Shown here: positions 38,755-50,000 of the stretch, piece after piece
Position numbering within the stretch: the stretch's first letter is position 1
How the letters are laid out: each line of letters begins with the position of its first letter
Assembly (NCBI RefSeq): GCF_000003815.2
Contig: NC_049981.1
Coordinates: 4,252,437-4,316,436 of the forward strand
Length of the DNA: 64,000 nt
Reading direction: 5' to 3'
Origin: Branchiostoma floridae
Lineage: Eukaryota > Chordata > Leptocardii > Amphioxiformes > Branchiostomatidae
Notes under the pieces: generated by a model
What the model was told of the DNA's origin: nothing
Database searches by the model: none
Seen by the model: only the letters and a program-made list of their open reading frames with translations
Made by a program: the position numbers and the translations under genes

Positions 38755-39015
38755 CAAGGACAATGTAGCGCTGCACTCAAGTAAGTAAACTTAAATAAAC
38801 AATGCCACATACACAGTGAAGATAGTAGGTACAGGTAGTCGTTTTACACCTCTCCAAACGAAGTCAGGTACTAGTACCCATTTTTACACCTGGGTAAAGT
38901 GAGGAAGGTCGTGTTAAGTCCCAATGCCACAGCGTCGGGGGCACGGCGGGGATCGAACTCGTGACCTCTAGATTCCAAGCCGAACGCTCTACCAGTTTCA
39001 CCACACACGACGTCA
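38755..39015 (-). mobile_element. tRNA-derived SINE (family S1)
   Basis: On the minus strand: A-box-like GTGAAACTGGTAGAGCG, B-box GAGTTCGATCC, anticodon-loop-like CTTGGAA, then a body (AACACGACCTTCCTCACTTT). The end, TTGAGTGCAGCGCTACATTG, is shared with the copy at 55060-55310. Confidence 0.8.
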
Positions 39016-39649
39016 TGTTTATACTTATACTACGGAGATGTAAAGTTACATGCAGAAGTTAAGTTAAAGTTAAACCCTTCCCGCGCCAAGGACGGTGCCC
39101 ATTTCTGGCGCATAGGGCGGTGCCCATCTCTGTTTCGTTAGCCCTGGGCCACACACAACGCAATCACTACAGCAGGGGGCTAGTCCACTGGTAGTGGTGT
39201 GTGTTCAATGCAGAAGAAAACATCAAAAGCAAAATGAAACATAACGAGATATCTCTGGTATAACTGTATAGAATATTAAATGTCGCATGTTATTTCTGAT
39301 CACGAGGTATTGATTTGAAGTCATATTTCTAGAGTTCTAAAGAGAATGATCAAGATCTAAACCTACTTTTGAAATGATGTTTGTTATACATATTTCGTAT
39401 AATTTGTAATTCATCTTTTTTTTAGTTATGCGTAGCAAAATGTTAAAAAAAACAAATTTAAAAATAAGTACAAAAAAGTAAAACCAATGTAACTTGTTCT
39501 GTGATTAAATATACATTATAAATCATAAAGTTCTTGGTGGATCTCTTTTTTCTAGCATCGGCACATGTAGTAAGCACACGTGTAGTAAGCGGAGGTAATC
39601 TAGACGAAACAACTGTAATACAAACCCTAAATCGGATCTACAAATGTCA

Positions 39650-39915
39650 CGTAAGGCCACAGCAAGTAAATTCTATGGATCACTTGTTCAAACTCGAAAT
39701 CTAATGAGATTAAACAGATTTTGGGCGAATTAAAGCAAACATGTACAATGAACATTGGTTTAAAAAAGGCCAGATTTTCGAAATAAGACATCATAATATA
39801 TCTAAACTCTGTAACAAGAATTGAAGCGGTGACATATGCCATCACAGTCAAAAAGATCTTTTATTTCTGCATTCAAAATGCCTCTGGTGTGGTAGACTGG
39901 TATCACTTACAATGT
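39650..39915. mobile_element. TIR element family B, partial
   Basis: Left end CCACAGCAAGTAAATTCTAT and the internal GTGGTAGACTGGTATC match the family copies at 49450 and 52752. The right inverted end is not evident. Confidence 0.65.
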
Positions 39916-39949
39916 TCACAACTTCAGTAATAGCGTATGGCATGCCAGC

Positions 39950-40085
39950 TATATAATACAGATACAGAATTTTGGTATGTTACGCCAAAGAACAACTTCA
40001 TGTAGTATACAGATACAGTTACTGAAATCGGTGTGTTACGCCAAAGGGTGGTTATATCGGCTATTAAGATACAGAAGCTGTTGAT
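39950..40085. repeat. Minisatellite-like repeat, second location
   Basis: Two units with ACAGATACAG(A/T)…GGT(A/G)TGTTACGCCAAAG, the same family as 36385-36560. Confidence 0.7.
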
Positions 40086-40361
40086 GTTTTGGAGAAGGGC
40101 AATTCCAACGGCCATACAATGCACATAATTAGCACCAAAGCGGCCATTCATAGCGCCCACCGAAACACCTGCTACCGAGGCTAGCACTTTTGCCGCATCC
40201 GGTGGTTGTTTCTAAAGAGCTCTCGCGTAGAAAAACATGCACGCTATTTACAGGTGACAGTCTTAGGCCGTACGACTACGCATACACAGACAACAAGCTT
40301 GGAATACACGGCGGATTTCTTCCCATAGGTGTACATCTGCAGGTAGATTCAGCGTCTTAAG

Positions 40362-43300
40362 ATGGAAGATTCAACAGGTGAGTCTTTGGGCGTCTTGGTT
40401 TTGAACGTATTGAATGTCTTGAGGTACATAAGGTTGTGTTTCTATTTTATCATCTTACATGTGATTTTGCTAGTATTTTCGACTATTTGCAAATAAGGAC
40501 CAATTTGGAAACAGTTGAAAATGGAGATTTTCAGTGAGTTGCTTAATTCACATTTACGTTAAAAAAAGCATAAGACATCAGTCCTAAGGGCCTATTAGGG
40601 TTTACATAAAACAGCTGTGACCTATGGCTTGGTAATATGTAGTACCGCGGTATACTTAGTACCCTTTCATGCTCTTGCATTTTGTATCATCTAAAAATTG
40701 TCCCCAGTTGCAAAGGTCTCATTTCATAGTCCTAAAAGGTTTTTTTCTTTTAACTGATATTCAATGAATTACTATTGTCACGCCGTATCACCACAGTATA
40801 CAATTTTCGCTCTTGTATATTTGAATTGTATCACCTAACAATGGTTCTCTCATATTTTCCAACAAATTCAGTACTAGAAGCAGCATAAAGACAAGACAGT
40901 GTTTTTTTTTTCGGAACATTGCAAAATAAAACACTGACGATTAGGTTAATTCTATTGGGTTTACAGAGACCGAACTGGAACTCTTATAAGACATCAATAA
41001 GACCGTTTCATGTTGTAGGATTTGCTACTGTTGTAGGAATGTTGCTACCATGTATGTAGTGAAAATACGTTGATCTTCAAACTATTATTCATTTCTGTCT
41101 TAACATCACATAACTACATTATTCTTTCTTATGCTCCTGTATATTCTAACTGTATCATATGATTTTTTTATTCCCATTGTGATCTCATTTTGATATTATA
41201 CATAATACTAAAAGAAAGAAATACAAACATCTATTAGCCCTATTTGTTCGTTTTTGTATGAAAAAAAATGGCCCTATTTGTGACTATAGCTCAGTGTATC
41301 TCTACAGTATACGGTTTCGTGCTTTCGCATAATTCAACTGTATTCGACACGAAATCATTTCATCTCTCTATGCATTTCCACGCTCTATGCATTTCCTAAT
41401 ATGGATGAATCAAATCGTTTGCTGCCACCATGGCGTTAATGAGTGTGTGGGGTTCAGGTCTATTTTTATTGTTGTTGCTAAGAGGTTTATCTCTTAATGT
41501 TACGTTACGTCAAACGCGACATATGCTGTTGGCGGTGTAGCGAAAAACCGTTGGAAGGTCTAGTCGCTTAGCAACGGGGATGGGTATGTCAGAGTAAAGG
41601 GCATCTTAGGTGAGATCTAAAAGGCTTAAGTATGGCCGCATTATACACTACAAAATGCTTTTTCTTGTTTATCTTGTTTGGCTTCCTCATAGAGAATTTA
41701 TCTTCCAGGAAGAAAATTATTCTGTCCCCAAGAAATGTTAGAAAAATGTGATTGTCCATGAGGCAAGCAATTTTTTTCTTGTCAAGTTTTTGAGAAAATT
41801 TGAGATTTGTTTTCTTGTATTTCTCAAAATGCCTTTTCTTGTTTATCTTGTTTTGCTTCCACACAGAAAATTTATCTTCCTGGAAGAAAAAAAAATCTTG
41901 TATTTCTTAAGAGTTGAATCTGGTCAGAAAAAAACAAGAATTTCTATAATTTTGCTTAAAATGTTGAATGTCTAAAAACATTTATGTAGTTTCTCGTTTT
42001 GCTTGAATTTTTTTCTACATTTTCTTCCTGTAAGAATATTTTTCTTCATAAAAGAATTGTCCATGGCCATGGGTAAGCAAAATAAGAAAAAATCATTTTT
42101 GGTAGTGTAATCAAAGATATGCCAACAAAAGCCTGTAGTAGTAGAGGAATAAAGTTTGGGAAGGCAAAAAAAATTGTGAATTCACATTGTGAAGTACAAG
42201 CATACGGATGAAAAACTACTGGTCTAAAATATGGGTTTTGAAACTATTCTAATACATTTGTTCGGCTTCTTCTCGTCTCTCAGTCATATTGAAACTGTAG
42301 CTTGAGATGTGTTTGCATAATAGAGTATGATAAAACTCAAAAGAAAAAATGAATTTAACAACATTAGACAAAGACTTAAAATGTGGAAACTTTTTTTTAT
42401 AAATATGACCAAAAATAATGTTTCTATCGTTACAGTATGAACCATAGATGCATATATTTTATTTTCCTCTCTTGAATTTCTTTTTAAATAATTATTTGCA
42501 TGGTAGAGTTGGAATTTTAGAAATTTTGTCGATTGCCTTTCAAGATATGGCATTCACAGGCTGATTTTTTGAAATATTTTATAAGAGGGCAGGGTGGGTC
42601 TAAATGTGATATTTTTCTTTGATTTCCATGATATCTTTTATACTTTTATACATATTTCATATTCCCGCTTAGTGAAAAGTTTAAACTTTGTTCCAACACA
42701 AGGGAAGAAACTCACCATAAATTTTCGGCCGAATACTCCGACCTTCATCAGATGAATGATTCGCTGCACTAATCCGGAAGTCGTCGGATGACGTCAGGTA
42801 GCAGCGAATCATAAATGGCGGGAAGGCGAAACCTGCCACCGTCACGGTCACCTTCCCTTGTGTTGGAACAAAGTTTAAACTTTTCACTATGGAATTTACC
42901 AACACAGATGAGCTTTCATTCGGATATATTCCCGCTTATTAATATAACGGAAACATTGCCTCTGGTTTATGTTTTGTCTGATTTCTCTACATGCGTGTTA
43001 GTTATTTTCTTCCAGAGTTTCATTATAATCTTTCTTCAGGCTTTGTTCCAATATTTAAATGATAGCAAATTTTAGTTGGAAATCCTAGTGTATCTCTGCT
43101 AATGATTTCTCTACATGTGTGCTAATTGTTTCCTTCTAGAGTTTCATTATAATCTTTCTTCAGGCTTTGTTCCAATATTTAAATGAAAGCAAGTTTTAGT
43201 TGCAAATCCTAGTGCATCTCTGCTAATGATTTCTCTACATGTGTGCTAATTGTTTCCTTCTAGAGTTTCATGATACTCTTTCTTCAGGCCTTGTTCCGAT

Positions 43301-45010
43301 ATCTAAATGATGGCAAATTTTAGTTGGAAATCCTAGTGCATCTCTGCTAATGATTTCTCTACATGTGTGCTAATTGTTTCCTTCTAGAGTTTCCTGATCC
43401 TCTTTCTTTCAACTCTGTTCTAATATTTTCACGATAGGTTTTTGTTCATATGTGCCAATTGGTTCTATAGATAATATATTTATGGGTTAATGTTACTACA
43501 GTTAGTGCATATCCGGTATCGATTACAATTTCATCGGCATGAATGAATGAATAGATGGATGGATGAATGAATTAATGAATGAATGCATGAATGAATGAAT
43601 GAGTGTAAAAGTTTGGACAGACAAGAAAAATTGTGGCGCTGCAGATATATTGATGATTTAAACTTATTTTATCAGTGCCACACACAAAGAACAACACACT
43701 GGATAAGGTACATGCAGTCCCATAGCCTTTATTGGCAATGGGTCGCGTTCAGTTCACTGTTTGGAAAAGTTGAACCCGACCCTCTCCTTCAACTTATTTG
43801 TACCTCCCCAACCGAAGTCATGTGCCAATTGTACACCAGGATGAAGTGCATTTCTTATAGCATGAGTGCCATCCTATGAAGTGACCGCTAGCTCAATACT
43901 TTGCCGGCTAACCGTAACGGTTGTTAGTTAGCGAAAGTTAAAGTTAGCGAAAGCAAGCTACCTCTCCTAAGGGTACAAGATCATAAGCATGACATGATTC
44001 GAACTCATCAGGAACTCTGGACCAAATGCCCTGCAGATAAGCCACACATTGTACGTACGTCCGATACAGTACTACCACACGACAAGACAGATCTAGAGAT
44101 ATTCAATATGTTATCATCATGTTCTGTTCATATGTATACATGTACCTACGTAGGCCAATTCATTTACAACTCCTTGCAAAGACAATGCCATATTGACATA
44201 ATGTCCTAAAGTATTCTTATTGGCTTGAAGTATAATTATTAACTTGTATATGATTAACTAGATTGTTTATACGGTAACACTAGATTAGACATTTGCAATG
44301 CTACATAGTTCAATTCCCATGTATATAACGCTGGTTCACCTTCATCCGAGGGTAACCTATGTTCACTGTTTGTAAGAAAAGAAGTATTTAGGGGTATGGA
44401 GTTGACGGACGGTGGTTTCAAATTTTGAAAATGTTGCAAATTTGAAACCACTGTCAGCAGACTTAGTACTCCAAAATGTGCTGTTTTTAAAGACAACGGG
44501 TAAAGGTCACCCCACAAATAAAGGTAAAGTAGCGTTACAGATTGCGAAACATTGTGCCTGTTACAATTGTCGCGCTATAAAGTTCTTCTTCTTCTATATA
44601 CGTGCTGATTCAGCTCTGTGTTGTTTTTATTCTACAGGTACCAGCGATGGACAGAACCCGGCGTGGGAACACTGGTACATCTCCTACCTGATTCTTCTGG
44701 TCTGCGTTCTGAAGGGTATCGAGAGCGTCCTGATACTATTTTCACAGGTCAGTCATTATTCTTTATATTTCAGAAACAAAATTTTGGTTTGCAACTTTAG
44801 AATCACATTCAGTTGCATGGTGCACAATAATATTCCATTGTTGCAATTGTTTTTGTGAACATGGATTTATTTTCACGGTTTGTTTTACACCTAATCATTT
44901 AGGTGGATGTGGGGATGGCCGGCCCGAATCGACAGGACCAACAGTGGGTGCCGTACTACGACAGGCCGGTGGCGGCGCTCTTCAACTACATGTACAGACA
45001 GCTGGAGTAA
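40362..45010 (+). CDS. Small single-pass membrane protein, 77 residues, three exons
   Basis: Exons 40362-40377, 44638-44747 and 44903-45010, joined in phases 1 and 0 with GTGAGT and GTCAGT donors and pyrimidine-rich acceptors. The protein starts MEDSTGTSDG. A hydrophilic, Trp-rich segment (NPAWEHWY) follows, then one predicted transmembrane span (about residues 19-40, ISYLILLVCVLKGIESVLIL) and a polar tail with QQWVPYYDRP and NYMYRQLE. There is no signal peptide. An AATAAA polyadenylation signal lies at 45067. I do not recognise the family; the splice logic, codon-like third-position GC in exons 2-3 and the nearby poly(A) signal argue that it is real. The 4.3-kb first intron holds repeats. 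Confidence 0.65.
40380..41640. other. First intron of the small gene, unannotated part
   Basis: AT-rich, with repeated short phrases (…GTATAC…TTTTCGCTCTTG…) that may be old repeats. Nothing assignable. Confidence 0.4.
41640..42112. mobile_element. AT-rich foldback element with internal tandem repeat
   Basis: Inverted ends TACACTACAAAATGCTTTTT and the inverse of GATTACACTACCAAAAATGA. Inside, a block of about 177 bases is repeated (TTTTTCTTGTTTATCTTGTT at 41655 and 41835). Confidence 0.65.
42672..42887. mobile_element. MITE with perfect long TIRs and TA target duplication
   Basis: A 216-bp element with about 35-bp perfect terminal inverted repeats beginning GTGAAAAGTTTAAACTTTGT, flanked on both sides by TA, as in Tc1/mariner-type elements. 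The centre is another palindrome (GATTCGCTGC…GCAGCGAATC). Confidence 0.88.
42979..43430. repeat. 124-bp tandem repeat, 3.7 copies
   Basis: Units begin GATTTCTCTACATGTGTGCT at 42979, 43104, 43228 and 43352. Each contains two acceptor-like tracts (TTCCTTCTAG, CTTTCTTCAG) but no coding sequence. Confidence 0.92.
43780..44060 (-). mobile_element. Decayed tRNA-derived SINE (family S1-like)
   Basis: Minus-strand head with B-box GAGTTCGAATCA near 44000 and a body resembling the SINE at 38755 (plus strand CCTCCCCAACCGAAGTCATG). Confidence 0.55.
44326..44537. mobile_element. Foldback element family A, diverged
   Basis: Ends TAACGCTGGTTCACC and its inverse AAAGTAGCGTTA; more decayed than the copies in the matrix gene. 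It lies 100 bases upstream of exon 2 of the small membrane-protein gene. Confidence 0.75.
44638..44747 (+). CDS. Small membrane-protein gene exon 2 (transmembrane segment)
   Basis: Encodes residues 6 to 42, containing the hydrophobic span. A Lys and a Glu sit in the middle of it (VLKGIES), unusual for a plain anchor and possibly a sign of assembly with a partner. Confidence 0.7.
44903..45010 (+). CDS. Small membrane-protein gene exon 3 (polar tail, stop)
   Basis: Encodes the last 35 residues, VDVGMAGPNRQDQQWVPYYD and on to RQLE, ending in TAA. GC-rich relative to its flanks. Confidence 0.72.
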   Translation: MDVGMAGPNRQDQQWVPYYDRPVAALFNYMYRQLE

Positions 45011-45066
45011 CCCCTGGCCTTTGAACCTGTGACACATCGTGGAAAGTACACTAAACTCAAGTCGAC

Positions 45067-45072
45067 AATAAA
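45067..45072 (+). terminator. Polyadenylation signal AATAAA
   Basis: Fifty-seven bases after the stop of the small membrane-protein gene. A second AATAAA at 46162-46167 could serve a longer 3' UTR. Confidence 0.6.
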
Positions 45073-46235
45073 CATGAGACAATGCACTACGGGAGATATG
45101 TCAAAATTGATAGACTCTGGCCACTCTTTATTTAATGCTAGAGGCCCTCAAATTAGACATATCACCCAAAATGCATAAAACGGCACATGCGCACTTCAGA
45201 CCGTGAACTAGCCTATAGGTAGATGATGCTAGATACAATATTCCTCAACCGGGCACAAACAATGCACTCTGAGCTCATAACGATCAAATATATATGCCAA
45301 ATCGTGCCGTATAAACTAATGGGCTGGTTCCCATTTACTGCATGGTAATTATGTAAACAACTAAGAGAGTAAACAGAGATTCCTGATAACAGTTCAAATA
45401 GATGTAAGATGTAACTACAGCTTGTAAGGGCCCCTGTTTTGTATCAGATATTTATTTTTTGTACACAAAAGTGTCTTGATGGACGTAATTCATAACAACG
45501 TCTAAAGAGATGATAGAAAGTGTCTTATAGTTGCATATTCGACTTTAAAAACACAAAACTTAAAATGAGAGAAAGAAAAAAGTCCGTGCCCATAAACAAC
45601 AGTAAACGGTCAAACCAATAAATGTGTACTTAAATGGTAACTGCCAACAATTTTAAATTGAACATGATACACAGTGAAATGATTTTATCTAGTCTAGTAC
45701 TTTCATCTTTGTTCTATCTTAGGTAGTTATATATTGTATACCATCATGTTAACGGAACTGTCTTTTTGTATCTCAGTGACTAGTATTCTTCTGGTGTGTA
45801 CGGAAAAGTTAACAACAACATTGTGTAGTTATATTCTTGCCTTAAAGGATATAAACTCTTATATTTTTGAAAAGGAAAAGAACGACAACAACAACATAAC
45901 GTAGCTTTTATGAAGAATTAGGGTAATATTTCAGATATGGGTTATGACTGAAACATGGCGAATCAGAGTAGATTGCAACAAAAATTGTTATACATGTAAT
46001 AACCTTTGACAAAACTTTATAGTTGTATAATAGTACAGAGTATAGTTGTATAGGAACAGTAGTCTTACTTGATAGAGCTTAGATTTATGAATAATATAGT
46101 GTTTTGATGTATGTTCTGAGGAATTCTGGACCAAGGTTAATTCGATCTTGTTGTTTTACGCAATAAAGTTGATCATTTCACAGATCGTGGGTATTTAAGT
46201 TAGTAGAAAGAATGTAGGCGTAGAAAGAGAGAGAA

Positions 46236-46276
<41 letters not shown>

Positions 46277-46820
46277 AAGACGGCGATGGATGGATGGATT
46301 AGATTGGATAAATTGATGAATGAATGACATAGATTAGATAGTTTCAAGATGTATGGACATACAATAATTATAATATACATGCACTACTAGTACACAGTCC
46401 ATAGAACAAGAGAGGTGACTAGAAAGTTTCCTCTTTCAGACAGGTGGCGCTGATGATGCCTGATAACGCATTGCCCGGAACTATGTTTTACAACAAACAA
46501 ATCATGTATCCATCCGCCGTGGGGCGTGGCGAAAGGTAACGCATAAGTGGGCTCTTTGTATCAACGCGCTCTGTTTGTATCAACGCAGATTATATTAGTG
46601 ACAGGAGTAACTCAATGCGTCTTTTGGGACCAAATAGCAATCTGTGATATACGCTTGAGCATGACAGCTAACTGAATAGACTAACGTAAGAACAGAAATT
46701 TGACAACAAGTCGTGTATTCAACCATGTCCACTAGGGAAACGGCGGCAATCTAACCTTTCAGCAAAGTGAAAAATAATTGGTAAAAACCGTCTATCTTGA
46801 GTGTTGCTCACCGCGGCAAG
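45073..46820. other. Intergenic region upstream of the DUR3-like gene
   Basis: Contains a GA microsatellite (46221-46275) and AT-rich sequence. The last 400 bases are less AT-rich and presumably hold the promoter and 5' UTR of the symporter gene; no clear TATA box. Confidence 0.5.
46221..46275. repeat. GA microsatellite
   Basis: (GA)n with GAAA and GATA interruptions, 550 bases upstream of the DUR3 start codon. Confidence 0.95.
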
Positions 46821-46823
46821 AAC

Positions 46824-47016
46824 ATGACTGCGAAAGCGATACCGATCGCCCTGGTGGTGTTGTGTCTGGCGTTCCCTTCAGCTTCAGACGACTCTCCGTG
46901 CGATCAGGTTGTGGAGAAGGTTCGGAACGGGACAGCGGCCGGCACGAGCGACTTCAGACCACTAGTGGAGCTGAGAGAAGCCCTTATACTCACCCTAGGG
47001 TTCGGCTTGTTCGCAG
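46824..47016 (+). CDS. DUR3: DUR3 exon 1: N-terminus and start of TM1
   Basis: Sixty-four codons ending in phase 1 at GTAAGT. A hydrophobic leader, then DDSPCDQVV, an NGT sequon and REALILTLGFGLFAG, the beginning of the first core helix. Intron 1 is 9.2 kb. Confidence 0.88.
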
Positions 47017-50000
47017 GTAAGTGCCTTATATTCTCTAGTTCTAGCCCATAGTCTGCAAACTTCCTGGTAAGAATATCACGCAGACGGAGGAGGCGCAGCG
47101 CCTGGACTACGTGGTGTGGAATGACATCAACTTGTTCTTGAATGTGTCCAGTGAGGGGCTGTCAACAATGTGGGCGGATAGGCAGTTCCAGTCGGGAATT
47201 GTCCTGGCTAGGCCTGGGTACCGGTACCGGTACAAAACCGCTTTTTCTTATTGGACCGGTCCGGAAAAACCGGACATGAAAAAAAATCGGTGGACCGGAT
47301 GTTGGATCTATCGGAAAATGAACAGATTATATGATCAGGCATTTACATGTTTTGGGGCTTACCGTGGAAGAAAAAAACAAGGGAGAAGTAGAGTAGAGTC
47401 AATTGTCATTTCTACCAAGTTTCACAGTCAATCGTACAGAGGCAGCTAGCCTTGTAGGATTTTAAAATGCCAGTGGGAGTCGAATATTCCACAAAACAGA
47501 TTTAGCGACCTGATCCTCTGGACCTGAACCGGACCTGGAGCTGAATTTTCTGGACCGGTACCCACCGTTAGTCCTGAAGGAGAAAAATTATACTTTGCAG
47601 CGTCACACCTGCGTCGGAGAGTTCTGTACTTGGTACGAGGCGAGTAGACGGAATGGCCACCAGACCGTTGGTTATCTTGTAACGTTACATCATTACTAGT
47701 CGTGCGTCCTGACGTCGCGATAGAGTGATGGCCATTGCAGGTCCTCTAGGAGGGCAGTAACACTGACGTCCGTCTCAAAGGAGACTCTGAGTTTGCGGTT
47801 CTACAGCAATCCGAAGCCATCGGTTTACAACGATGAAACGACATATTTTCCAGGCAGAGGTTGCAATCCGTGGGCGGGCGAGAACAAGCCGCGATTTTTT
47901 GGTCTTAACCACCCAGACAAAAAATCGCAGCCACTTCTAGCCCCCGACTCTGTTTTGAGAATAAGGACTCGATCACAGGAAAAATTTATTGCATAACAAT
48001 CATACAGGATGCAATGTATGGCAATAAATATTACATATAGAACAAAATAGAGGTATAGAATTTTAACAGCCTTGTAGCTTCGAAGTTGATGGACTACGCA
48101 AAATGGCTGTTAGTGTCCGATCATATGCATGTAAGTCGCACGATTGTCGTAAGATATTACAACCTACGGGCATTCTCGCCGAGATAGTTATGCATGTTTC
48201 CTATGAACTTTAGCTGTCTTATTGCACAAAAGGCTGTCTTTGATCCTTTTCCGGAGTTAGTTTTGTCGCAGCCTTCTCCTAAAATCGACGCGTCATCAAA
48301 AAGGTACGACTACTTAAGATGAATATGACCACGCCATAACACCGGTTGAATTTAGTCAGATTTACCATTATTTTTACTTACAAGTAAATGTATATTATTG
48401 TACAAACATTGCATTACATTTACTTGACAACTACATTCGGTATCCGTTGAATCATTTGGATGTGGTTCCAACAATAGGACGAAATATGTATATCTTGGGC
48501 CTTTGATTCTTTTTTTGCATTAAGGTTTCTAGCTAAACCAGCCAAAACAAGACTGGAACTTAATTCTACTTGCCATGAATGTGCATTCGTTAAAATGGGC
48601 AGGTAGCAATGCGTAAAGACTTGGGGGTATCTTCCAGCTTCTTTTTAAAACTATACATGACGTGTTATGTTTTTGCCTTGCCGCCAGGCAAGGCTTTACG
48701 CCAGCTTTTTTCCATGGATCAATGGACGGACCTTTTAACCCAGCCCTTCCAAAGCCCCTTCCAAAGGCCCTTCTTTCCTTGCCGAGATTCATGGCTTAGT
48801 TAGACAATGGTACATTCCAGGCGAGTATTAAAACGCTCTTCTAGACGCATGTTACTGTATGTGGTCCAGCGTAATAAATCTACGCTTTAACTCACCATGT
48901 TTATATAAATATATATCACAAATTGCATCAGAAGGAACTTAGTTTGTAATAAAAAATAATGCATATTCATTGTGGGTCAAAAAGTTTTACAAAACCTGTT
49001 TAATGTGCCAATAATTCATCTGACATAAATTATGATAATGAGGGGGGGGCGACATGTGGAACTCGGGATTTTTAAGCGTAGAATCTAGTCTAACTTACCA
49101 AAATAACATAAAATACGCGGCAAGGCACAGCTTTTTTAAAAAGATTTCTTGTTTGAAATCCTGTGACATATGGTCTATATCTGGGGTTGCCCCCAGGGAA
49201 CTTTGAAAAACGCCTAAACTGGCGAAAAGTAACCCTGGTAAAATAAAAATGAACGAACAATATCTCTTTGAACATGCTTTGCCAAATTTTACTGAGCATT
49301 TAGGAAAACAATGTAACAGGAGATAGAATACTTGCACACTGAGCAGACGGATAATTATATCCTGGCATTGGAGTACGTGGCACATTGCTTGGTAGGTAAC
49401 ATAAACTGTCGTGCGAGGAACCATGAAAGCATACAGACTGATTTCAACTTTTTCATGTCTGACCACAGCAAGTAAACTTCATGGATAACATTTTGTAGAC
49501 TGCAAAAACAAATTAGATTCGCCAAAAAAAAACAAGAAGGGTGAAAAAAAAAACAAGATGGCAATTTTCAACAAAAAAAAAAAATAGACGACCATAAACG
49601 TTGTAACGAGAATCAAAGTGACAAAATATGGCACAACAGTCAACAAGGCATTCGTTCCTGTATCTAAGAAGTGCACTAGTACGGTAGTCTAGCGTGGTAG
49701 ACTGGTATCGCTAACCAAGGACGTCCTTACACTAACCATGTTAACAACTACACTCATGGCTTCAATATCGGTGCCACTCTTACAGCTATCCAACAAGTTT
49801 CACTTCTGCAACTACAGTCACGAAAAGCTACAGGGTTTCTAGTGTCAATTTTACATTAAGTTATTAGGTTACAACACAGCCTATTTAACCATTTTGATCT
49901 ATCTGACCATGGTCTGACCATCCCTGAAGAAGGAAAAAATTCTTCTTTTTTTCTTTCTTCTGAAATCAGTATAAAATTAATGAGCGCGCGGATGTCATCC

